Positions 9,027-15,703 of a stretch of 64,000 nucleotides of DNA are shown piece by piece. The position numbers and the translations under genes are program-made. The DNA is from Pseudomonas putida (GTDB taxonomy: Bacteria > Pseudomonadota > Gammaproteobacteria > Pseudomonadales > Pseudomonadaceae): positions 1,640,001 through 1,704,000 of the forward strand of contig CP163498.1 in NCBI GenBank assembly GCA_041071465.1. The letters run 5' to 3'. The notes under the pieces were generated by a model. The model had not been told where the DNA came from. It searched no databases and saw nothing but the letters and a program-made list of their open reading frames with translations. The first letter of the stretch is position 1; each line of letters starts with the position of its first letter.

Positions 9027-9359
9027 GGTGCCCCGGTGGTATGCCGGCAAATTTGCTTTACCAACCAGATCGAGCGCCGCCCGCGCGGGCTTCGCAGTAC
9101 AAGGCTGCCCATCTCTTTCTGGCAAGTTAGGTCTGCACCAATGCGTAAGATTGGCTTGTTTCTTCGGCGTTCTATCTAGAGGAACACCAAGAACCAGGTG
9201 ATTCCCCAGAAACAACCTTCCCCCGGACCGATCATGACCCGCCTCTCTGTTGAGGGATCGTAATCCTTTCAGTGTTTTACAAAAAATTTAACCCCCCTAA
9301 CCCTCCACAAGCGCCAACCCGTTAATTAATGGGTGATTTTTCTGACCCTTCGAAGAAGT
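9027..9359. other. Non-coding, AT-rich left part of the island
   Basis: No convincing gene. A partial REP-like stretch lies at 9068-9105. Base composition drops sharply from about 9200 onward. A near-perfect palindrome, ACCCGTTAATTAATGGGT, lies at 9317-9334 (16 of 18 positions symmetrical) and could be a regulator site for the downstream peptide gene. Confidence 0.5.
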
Positions 9360-9397
9360 GTAGGAATAAAGCTACAAATGCCAGAAAGAATTCCTAC
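9360..9397. repeat. 8-bp inverted repeat upstream of the peptide gene
   Basis: GTAGGAAT (9360-9367) and ATTCCTAC (9390-9397) face each other across 22 bp. The right arm overlaps the first of two direct repeats at 9386-9406. It may belong to the same control element. Confidence 0.55.
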
Positions 9398-9431
9398 GCC
9401 GATCTTCCACTAAGAATTCCGGGCAGATCTT
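9386..9431 (+). promoter_or_regulatory. Tandem direct repeat abutting the island promoter
   Basis: AAGAATTCC-N6-GATCTT (9386-9406) and AAGAATTCC-N5-GATCTT (9412-9431) start 26 bp apart and end at the predicted -35 box. Two direct repeats about two and a half helical turns apart next to a -35 element are typical of an activator-binding site. Confidence 0.6.
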
Positions 9432-9457
9432 GAACCAAGGAAAAAACAAGTGATACA
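9430..9457 (+). promoter_or_regulatory. Candidate sigma-70 promoter of the YcaO locus
   Basis: TTGAAC (9430-9435), a 16-bp spacer and GATACA (9452-9457) would give a leader of roughly 45 nt before the peptide ATG. The match is moderate and the promoter is inferred. Confidence 0.45.
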
Positions 9458-9508
9458 AAAGCCCTGCGCAAAAAGCGCACTCAAACCAACTCTATAGGAG
9501 CAGTAGCC

Positions 9509-9607
9509 ATGGGACGTCGTCGTTCTGAAATCAATACTCTGCAAATCCCTCGCGTGATGAACTACACATTTACCGAGTCCGAGATTGAGTTCCTCAACAT
9601 GCTGTAA
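9509..9607 (+). CDS. 32-residue putative RiPP precursor peptide
   Basis: ATG with AGGAG eight bases upstream (9496-9500), then 32 codons and TAA. The peptide starts MGRRRSEIN, has a central LQIPRVMNYTF and ends ESEIEFLNML. There is no cysteine; Ser6, Thr10, Thr20, Thr22 and Ser24 are the only hydroxyl side chains available for azoline chemistry. The basic N-terminus and acidic/hydrophobic C-terminus are unlike any precursor I recognise. Position (directly upstream of a YcaO gene and an exporter), a strong ribosome site, small size and a hairpin right after the stop are the standard layout of a RiPP precursor gene. Function is inferred from context. Alternatives are a small signal peptide or a leader peptide controlling ycaO translation. 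Confidence 0.7.
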   Translation: MGRRRSEINTLQIPRVMNYTFTESEIEFLNML

Positions 9608-9615
9608 GCCATAAA

Positions 9616-9640
9616 CCAGAAGGGGCTTAGCCCCTTCTGG
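9616..9640 (+). terminator. Perfect hairpin between precursor and ycaO gene (attenuator or stabiliser)
   Basis: CCAGAAGGGGC / GCCCCTTCTGG, an 11-bp perfect stem with a 3-nt loop, 9 bases after the peptide stop codon and without a T tract. In RiPP operons such hairpins raise precursor mRNA relative to the downstream enzyme genes. Confidence 0.75.
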
Positions 9641-9659
9641 TCCGACATAGGAGCTAGAG

Positions 9660-10814
9660 ATGATTACCGAACGCGAGCTGACCACAGAAGAAGCATACAA
9701 CCGCCTGATAAGACTGCATCAGCACTTGGGCCTTCACTCGAAAACAAAACTATCAAAAAATAATAGCTTGGTCGCCACATGCCACTTATACAACAGCGCC
9801 TACCAAGAAGTGTCCTGCGGTGCAGGAAAGGGAGAACACTGTGAGCTAGGAGCTCTTGCTGAAAGCTTAGAGCATTACTTTGTCGACAAGTCGACGCCAA
9901 CCACCATCGCAAGCGAAAAAATTTTGCAGTCGATAGACCCGTTTGACGACTGGCTACTAAAGTCAATCCCGCCTCATTGCCAAATACCTTACTTTGGACT
10001 TCAAGCACTGGACAGCTATGACGAAATAAAAATACCCGCGATACTGATAGCCCCCTCCTCCAGAAATACCGATGAGATTGAGAAAACCGCGGCAGGGTAT
10101 CTTGCCAAATATGCGACCAATTCTGGCACAGCTATTGGCTGTACTGAGAGCGAAGCTCTCTTACACGCCATAAATGAATCTATCGAACGCCACACCCTGT
10201 CGATGTACTATCTATCGCTTTGCAACCTGACCTCCCCCCTAGAGATCTACCGACCCTCCAATTCATTTCTGGAAGACACCTTCACTCACGACAAGAAACT
10301 TTTGCGCCACGCAAGCAACCTAGAAATATACTTGACCCACGATTTCTATGACGTTCCATTTTGCATTGCTATCTCTCGCAACAAAAAAGAAGGCTCTCTC
10401 AGCGGCATCGGCTCGGGAAGCTCCATAAACCCATCGATTGCAATGTACCGCGCTGTAACTGAACAGATTCAGTGCGAACAACTTTCCGGACCGAAAGAAA
10501 AACAAGAAGATCTCGCCACGAAGAAAGTGCTTGCCTACTCAGAAAAACTTTCTCAACTTCTACACCCACGCCCTAAGTACAACGCGCCTGAATATCATCC
10601 GCCTCGTATAGAACTCAGCGTACGCGGACAGATCAAGCGCACGCTAATCAACCTGGGCAAGAATAATAAAACCGTATTCTACCGCACCCTATATGAGCAC
10701 CCCGACTTCGCCACAGTCGTACAAGTTTTTATACCCGGACTGGAGCGCTTCCATTTGATAAGGTCCGGGATTCCAGTCGCGCCGCAAAGCGCGTTCAAAC
10801 GCATAAGGCAATGA
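9660..10814 (+). CDS. Stand-alone YcaO-domain protein (putative RiPP modification enzyme)
   Basis: YcaO proteins use ATP to activate backbone amides of a peptide, giving azolines, thioamides or amidines. The 384 residues show the expected ATP-site blocks: GAGKGEHCELGALAESLEHY (54-73), SGTAIGCTESEALLHAINES continuing into IERHT (155-179) and GIGSGSSINPSIAMYRAVTE continuing into QIQ (249-271). The usual ERD of block two is ERH. The C-terminus reads PVAPQSAFKRIRQ and lacks the proline-rich PxPxP tail of azoline-forming members. No E1-like/ThiF partner, flavin dehydrogenase or TfuA lies nearby. GGAG sits 6 bases before the ATG. The DNA is clearly AT-richer, with rarer codons, than neighbouring housekeeping genes, which suggests transfer. 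Family call is strong; the reaction is unknown. Confidence 0.88.
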   Translation: MITERELTTEEAYNRLIRLHQHLGLHSKTKLSKNNSLVATCHLYNSAYQEVSCGAGKGEHCELGALAESLEHYFVDKSTPTTIASEKILQSIDPFDDWLLKSIPPHCQIPYFGLQALDSYDEIKIPAILIAPSSRNTDEIEKTAAGYLAKYATNSGTAIGCTESEALLHAINESIERHTLSMYYLSLCNLTSPLEIYRPSNSFLEDTFTHDKKLLRHASNLEIYLTHDFYDVPFCIAISRNKKEGSLSGIGSGSSINPSIAMYRAVTEQIQCEQLSGPKEKQEDLATKKVLAYSEKLSQLLHPRPKYNAPEYHPPRIELSVRGQIKRTLINLGKNNKTVFYRTLYEHPDFATVVQVFIPGLERFHLIRSGIPVAPQSAFKRIRQ

Positions 10815-10815
10815 T

Positions 10816-12465
10816 ATGCATATATACCGAGGCATACTCGCCGCCCTGAGCGCGACCTTAGTTCTCAAAGTCGCGACCGTCGTACCTGCCCTGATCCTGG
10901 CTGACATTATCGACAACCTGTCCACCTCGGCCTCGTCTTCTCTCGTTCTGCTCGGTGCCTTCATATGCCTTGTCGCCCTACAAGCCTCGTTGACCCCTTT
11001 GCAAGCCTGGTGCCTGGCGCGGCTCTGCCAGGAGCGCGTGAAGCAGCTTTCCATGCGCTGGTGCCGAGGGTTGCTGGACAAACGCTTCGAGGCCTATGGA
11101 CAACTCCATGGCGGAACCTTGGTGAAGGTACTGGATAGAGGAATTACGGCCCAGGAGCGATGGCTAGGCTTTCTGATCGGCTCGGCATGGCCGGTACTGG
11201 TCGAAGCTGTGGTACTGATCACGCTGTTCACGTACCTCGGAGCTACCTCGGTATTGATCGGCCTGGTCCCCTTGAGCTTGGCGTATCTGTGGGCAAACGA
11301 TCGGCTGGTGCGCTGGCGCCGGCCCCGTATCGAGGCAGTCAACTCGCGGGAGGACGAACTGGCGGAACAATGGGTTGATACCTTCGCCAGCGCCTCAACG
11401 GTCAAGCTGGAGAAGGCCGAGGATGCCGCAATGATTCCCGTGAACCAGACACTGTCGGGCTATGCCGACTCAGCGGTAGGGGTTGCCTACAGTGGCGGAT
11501 GGCTTCAGGGCTTGCGTACTCTATTCATTGGCCTGGGCAGTGGTGGTTTGCTCTTGTGGGGTATCCAAGATCAATCACAGGCAACACCGCATCTGAGCCT
11601 GGGCGAGCTTGTTGCCCTCTTTACCCTGGTGAGTGGATTGCTCGCCGGCGTTGCACAACTGGCGGAAGCCTGGCGGGTGCTCGACCAATTCAGACTCGAC
11701 AAACGCAAGCTCGAACACTGGCTCGGGCTTCCTGTGTTCGGACCGACAGTCTCCATAGAGGCAGAACCCAAAAATGAAAACGCAGGGCTTTGCATTACCC
11801 CCTGCCAACTCAGCGCTCGAAACGCGCTGCAACTGCTGATCGATGAGCCCTTGGTAATTCGTGCAGGAGAACGGGTCGCACTGGTTGGGCCCAGCGGGTG
11901 CGGCAAGTCGACACTTCTGCATGCGCTGGCAGGAACGGTATTCCAGTTGCGCAAGCATGTTTACTTGCACGGCAGATGCCTGGCTGCGCTCGGCGCGTGT
12001 GAGCAGTTCCGTCGTTTACGACTCTGCCCTCAGGATGCGTACTTCATACCCGGTCCACTGCCTCGCGCAGTCCTGTTCGAGCATGCTCATGATCGCGTTC
12101 AAATCGAACGGTGGCTTGAACACCTGGGGCTGAGCAAAGACTGGTACGAGCTTGATCTGGATGCACGCGCGGAATCCATTTCGGGTGGCGAAGCACGCAG
12201 GCTGATGTTGCTTCGCTTGCTTAACCGGCCCGGCGAATTCAATTTTTTTGACGAGCCCACAGCTGGGCTTGATGCCGGATCGGCTGCGCGAACCTGGGAT
12301 CTGCTGTTCGAAACATTCCAAGGGAAAGGGCTGATCTGCGTAACGCACGATCAGAGTGCCCTGTCACGCTTTGATCGGGTGATCACCATGAGCGAGGGAC
12401 GGATCATCAACCAAGAGAAAACGAAGATCGCTCAGGACGCTGGGCTACCGGGCGCTCGCACATAA
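10816..12465 (+). CDS. ABC exporter (fused membrane and ATPase domains), putative peptide export/immunity
   Basis: Starts 1 base after the ycaO stop (TGA-T-ATG), so translation is coupled. The 549 residues comprise an N-terminal membrane half with about five or six hydrophobic segments (1-290) and a C-terminal ATPase: Walker A VGPSGCGKST, Q-loop CPQDAYF, signature ISGGEARRLM, Walker B FNFFDEPTAGLD and switch histidine VTHDQ. There is no C39 peptidase domain, so it cannot itself cleave a double-glycine leader. It probably exports the modified peptide and may confer self-protection. GC content is intermediate between ycaO and the chromosome. Substrate is inferred from the operon. Confidence 0.88.
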   Translation: MHIYRGILAALSATLVLKVATVVPALILADIIDNLSTSASSSLVLLGAFICLVALQASLTPLQAWCLARLCQERVKQLSMRWCRGLLDKRFEAYGQLHGGTLVKVLDRGITAQERWLGFLIGSAWPVLVEAVVLITLFTYLGATSVLIGLVPLSLAYLWANDRLVRWRRPRIEAVNSREDELAEQWVDTFASASTVKLEKAEDAAMIPVNQTLSGYADSAVGVAYSGGWLQGLRTLFIGLGSGGLLLWGIQDQSQATPHLSLGELVALFTLVSGLLAGVAQLAEAWRVLDQFRLDKRKLEHWLGLPVFGPTVSIEAEPKNENAGLCITPCQLSARNALQLLIDEPLVIRAGERVALVGPSGCGKSTLLHALAGTVFQLRKHVYLHGRCLAALGACEQFRRLRLCPQDAYFIPGPLPRAVLFEHAHDRVQIERWLEHLGLSKDWYELDLDARAESISGGEARRLMLLRLLNRPGEFNFFDEPTAGLDAGSAARTWDLLFETFQGKGLICVTHDQSALSRFDRVITMSEGRIINQEKTKIAQDAGLPGART

Positions 12466-12487
12466 CCTACATTGCATTACCAGACCC

Positions 12488-12712
12488 TGTAGGAGCGGCC
12501 TTGTGTCGCGATCCGCCGCGCGGGCGGCGCTCGATCTCACAGGCGCAGAAGTTGTTGTGGCGGACACCTGTCAGCCTTCATGCGATCCGAAGGCGACCAC
12601 TCACTGCTTCATGCCCAACTCGGCATCATCCATCAGCGCCTTGGCCATGGCGCTCAGGTAGTGGGCAGCCCAGATCATCATCGGCTTCTCGTCCATCAGG
12701 CCGGTGATGGTC
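12488..12712. repeat. 225-bp direct repeat flanking the YcaO island, right copy
   Basis: Gap-free match to 8802-9026. It begins 22 bases after the exporter stop codon with a REP arm and covers the 3' end of the intact DUF3077-type gene. Recombination between the copies would remove 3,686 bp, including the whole peptide-ycaO-exporter unit. Confidence 0.9.
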
Positions 12713-12864
12713 AGTTCGCGTACATAGCCCATCAATTCCGACGACTGCTCGCGGGCGTCCCTGCAGGGGATGCCGGGCTCGATTCGGAACAGTGGATGCG
12801 TGCCGTTTTCGCCTTGGTAAAAAGCGGTCTTGCCGACGGTGAACTGGGTGTCTTCTGTTGTCAT
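12601..12864 (-). CDS. DUF3077-type small protein
   Basis: 87 residues starting MTTEDTQFTVGKTAFYQGEN, preceded by AGGTGA. It resembles the small DUF3077 proteins that are common and multicopy in Pseudomonas, with the conserved middle LFRIEPGIPCRDAREQSSEL and the C-terminal helix WAAHYLSAMAKALMDD. No function is established. Its 3' half lies within the right copy of the 225-bp repeat, and a truncated duplicate exists at 8915-9026. A small companion ORF lies just upstream (12979-13116). Confidence 0.75.
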   Translation of the reverse strand: MTTEDTQFTVGKTAFYQGENGTHPLFRIEPGIPCRDAREQSSELMGYVRELTITGLMDEKPMMIWAAHYLSAMAKALMDDAELGMKQ

Positions 12865-12895
12865 TGTTCAATCACCTGAAAATTCTCTAGTGCCT

Positions 12896-12936
12896 GGGCG
12901 GGCCCTTTCGCGGGTTTACCCGCGAAGAGGCCCGTC
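12896..12936. repeat. REP-type palindrome
   Basis: TTCGCGGGTTTACCCGCGAA core with flanking GGGC/GCCC arms, the P. putida REP type, located between the DUF3077-type gene and the ORF upstream of it. Confidence 0.8.
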
Positions 12937-12978
12937 CAAGCGACACATCACACAAGCCTTAATGCAAAGGCCGAGGCC

Positions 12979-13116
12979 CTACGGGCATCTGGGCTGAAGC
13001 AGCATTGCCTGATGCACCACGGTGGCGGCACATAGCGCGTAGTCCGTGGCCTGGATCAGGGTGTCTTCAAGGGAATGGGCGTTATGGGGTGGATCGAGGA
13101 CTATCTTCAGCATCAT
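12979..13116 (-). CDS. Small hypothetical protein (45 aa) paired with the DUF3077-type gene
   Basis: Starts MMLKIVLDPPHNAHSLEDTL and ends LLQPRCP, with AGGTG upstream of the tandem ATGs. Small proteins of this kind (LKI-V-DPP start, then an amphipathic helix) often sit beside DUF3077 genes in Pseudomonas, and DUF6124 proteins start similarly. Function is unknown. The reading frame, ribosome site and pairing support a real gene. Confidence 0.55.
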   Translation of the reverse strand: MMLKIVLDPPHNAHSLEDTLIQATDYALCAATVVHQAMLLQPRCP

Positions 13117-13167
13117 GGTTCACCTAGTGATAAAGGCCACCACACACCTGCTGTCAAACAAGAGGGT

Positions 13168-13244
13168 GGCAGCTGTACATGGGTTGACAGACCGGTAGGC
13201 AAACCAAAACCCGGCGCACACGAAGTGCCCCATGCACAGCTGCC
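13168..13244. repeat. 16-bp imperfect inverted repeat
   Basis: GGCAGCTGTACATGGG (13168-13183) and CCCATGCACAGCTGCC (13229-13244), one mismatch, 45-nt loop. It lies in a stretch (13117-13472) with no convincing gene. It could be a structured small RNA or a decayed element end. Confidence 0.45.
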
Positions 13245-13472
13245 ATAAAGGCAGAGCCATGCGGTTTGACCTAAGCAGCCTGTCAAAGCCGGTCACTGAT
13301 TTGGCAGCGACCACCCGAGACTAGGGCCCGATCCAGAGCACCGCAATGGCTTGAAGGGGTTTGGGAGTATGTTTGGGGAATGGACTACATGGAATAGGTG
13401 AAAACCTAAAATTGTCTGCCGAAACTGGCCGGAATGCGGTGAGGCTGGAAGGTGTTCGACTCACCCTTTGCA

Positions 13473-13747
13473 GCGCCTGTGAGATCGAGCGCCGCCCGCG
13501 CGGCGCATCGCGACGCAAGGCCGCTCCTACATTTGTTTCGGGCCAGTCTCTCCTGTGCCTATGGCGCGCGTAGCCTGGGTGCATGGCTGGAGATCGATAA
13601 GAGCGACTGCGCCCCCTTCGATACCGCATGGAACAAACAAGGCGGGCAGCGGTGGCCTAACAGGATGGACTGGCCCGAAACAGATGTGGGAGCGGCCTTG
13701 CGTCGCGATGCGCCGCGCGGGCGGCGCTCGGTCTCACAGGCGCAGAA
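13473..13747. repeat. 275-bp inverted-repeat (REP pair) element, copy 2
   Basis: Same orientation and nearly the same sequence as 8588-8864, differing by scattered substitutions and two single-base gaps. It marks the right end of the repeat-rich island before the acyl-CoA dehydrogenase gene. Confidence 0.85.
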
Positions 13748-13869
13748 AGCATCAAGGCAAGCACCTGTATGCCCCACCCGTTCTAAACCCATATCACCCA
13801 AACCTATTAACCTCCCCCCACACCACCCGATTCCCTACACTCGCAGCATCCCGCCTCAGGACCGCCCCC

Positions 13870-15672
13870 ATGCCCGAGACCCTGCTCAGCCCTCGTAACC
13901 TGGCCTTCGAGCTCTACGAAGTACTCGACGCCGAAGCCCTCACCCAGCGCCCGCGTTTCGCCGAGCACAGCCGTGAAACCTTCGACGCGGCACTGACCAC
14001 CGCCCGCACCATCGCCGAAAAGTACTTCGCCCCGCACAACCGCAAGGCCGACGAAAACGAGCCGCGCTACGTGGATGGTCGCGCGGAGCTGATCACCGAG
14101 GTGAAGCCTGCCGTCGACGCCTTCCTCGAAGCCGGCTTTCTCAACACCAACCGGGACTTCGAGGTGGGTGGCATGCAGCTGCCCAGCCTGGTGTCGCAGG
14201 CCTGCTTCGCCCACTTCCAGGCCGCCAACGCCGGCACCACGGCCTACCCATTCCTGACCATGGGCGCAGCCAACCTGATCGAGAGTTTCGGCACAGAGGA
14301 ACAGAAGCGCCTGTTCCTGCAACCGATGATCGAGGGCCGCTACTTCGGTACCATGGCGCTGACCGAGCCCCACGCCGGCTCGTCTCTGGCCGACATCCGC
14401 ACCCGCGCCGAACCTGCACCCGACGGCAGCTACCGGCTCAAAGGCAACAAGATCTTCATCTCCGGTGGCGACCACGAACTGTCGGAAAACATCGTGCACA
14501 TGGTGCTGGCCAAGCTGCCGGACGCCCCGCCCGGGGTGAAAGGCATCTCGCTGTTCATCGTGCCCAAGTTCAACGTCAACCCGGACGGCAGCCGTGGCCC
14601 GCGTAACGACGTGCTGCTGGCCGGCTTGTTCCACAAGATGGGCTGGCGTGGCACCACCTCCACCGCGCTGAACTTCGGCGACAACGGCGAGTGCGTCGGC
14701 TACCTGGTGGGCCAGCCGCACCAGGGCCTGGCCTGCATGTTCCAGATGATGAACGAGGCGCGTATCGGCGTCGGCATGGGTGCAGTGATGCTAGGTTACG
14801 CCGGCTACCTTCACTCGTTGGAATACGCCCGACAGCGTCCGCAGGGCCGGCTACCGGACAACAAAGACCCACACAGCCAAGCGGTGCCGATCATCGAACA
14901 TAGCGATGTAAAGCGCATGCTGCTGGCCCAGAAGGCTTACGTGGAAGGTGCCTTTGACCTGGGCCTGTATGCCGCCCGTCTATTCGACGATACTCACACC
15001 GCCAGCGAAGAAAGCACCCGCCAGCAGACCCAGGAACTGCTCGACCTGCTGACTCCGATCGTCAAGTCGTGGCCGTCGACGTTCTGCCTCAAGGCCAACG
15101 AACTGGCGATCCAGATTCTCGGCGGCCACGGCTACACCCGCGAATATCCGGTGGAACAGTATTACCGCGACAACCGCCTGAACCCGATTCACGAAGGCAC
15201 CGAGGGTATTCAGTCGCTCGACTTGCTTGGCCGCAAGCTGGCGCAAAACAATGGCGCCGGGCTCAAACAACTCATCCGCCTGATCGCCAACACCGGCGAG
15301 CGCGCCAGCCACCACCCCAACCTCGACCCACTGCGCCAGCCACTGGAACAACTGGTCAACCGCCTGCAAAGCGTAACGCTGGCCCTGCTCGGCGACCTGG
15401 CACAAGGCAAAGTCGCTGGCACCCTGGCCAACTCAGCCCTGTACCTCAAGGCTTTCGGCCATTGCGTGATCGGCTGGCGCTGGCTGGAGCAGGCGATTCA
15501 CGCCGAGCTTGGTTTGCTCAAGGGCAACGCTGCCGACCGCGACTTCTACCTCGGCAAGCTCCAGGCCGCACGTTATTTCCTGACCTGGGAAGTACCGGGC
15601 TGCCATAATGAGCTGGCATTGCTAGAGGCGCGCGACGATACCTGCCTCGCCATGCAAGACGGGTGGTTCTAG
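13870..15672 (+). CDS. Acyl-CoA dehydrogenase (FadE/DmdC-like)
   Basis: FAD-dependent alpha,beta-dehydrogenation of an acyl-CoA thioester. The 600 residues from ATG 13870 (MPETLLSPRNLAFELYEVLD) are the long form with an extra C-terminal helical domain. Visible motifs are TMALTEPHAGSSLADIRTRA (flavin/substrate loop), KIFISGGDHELSENIVH, WRGTTSTALNFGDNGECVG, QILGGHGYTREYPVEQYYRD and NPIHEGTEGIQSLD with the catalytic-type glutamate. The open frame extends upstream to 13555, but that part is read through the REP element, so the downstream ATG with AGGA is preferred. Substrate is unknown; medium/long-chain or aryl-acyl chains are likely. It lies immediately outside the island. Confidence 0.9.
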   Translation: MPETLLSPRNLAFELYEVLDAEALTQRPRFAEHSRETFDAALTTARTIAEKYFAPHNRKADENEPRYVDGRAELITEVKPAVDAFLEAGFLNTNRDFEVGGMQLPSLVSQACFAHFQAANAGTTAYPFLTMGAANLIESFGTEEQKRLFLQPMIEGRYFGTMALTEPHAGSSLADIRTRAEPAPDGSYRLKGNKIFISGGDHELSENIVHMVLAKLPDAPPGVKGISLFIVPKFNVNPDGSRGPRNDVLLAGLFHKMGWRGTTSTALNFGDNGECVGYLVGQPHQGLACMFQMMNEARIGVGMGAVMLGYAGYLHSLEYARQRPQGRLPDNKDPHSQAVPIIEHSDVKRMLLAQKAYVEGAFDLGLYAARLFDDTHTASEESTRQQTQELLDLLTPIVKSWPSTFCLKANELAIQILGGHGYTREYPVEQYYRDNRLNPIHEGTEGIQSLDLLGRKLAQNNGAGLKQLIRLIANTGERASHHPNLDPLRQPLEQLVNRLQSVTLALLGDLAQGKVAGTLANSALYLKAFGHCVIGWRWLEQAIHAELGLLKGNAADRDFYLGKLQAARYFLTWEVPGCHNELALLEARDDTCLAMQDGWF

Positions 15673-15703
15673 GGGGAGCCACCGTGTACACGGAGGCTTT
15701 TGC

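Noticed and set aside
9410..9700. A 96-codon minus-strand ORF across the peptide gene
   Set aside because: It has no ribosome site and overlaps the promoter and precursor. The plus-strand ORF has AGGAG, a hairpin and operon context.
13120..13314. A 64-codon minus-strand ORF upstream of the 45-residue gene
   Set aside because: It contains the long inverted repeat and shows no coding bias or ribosome site.
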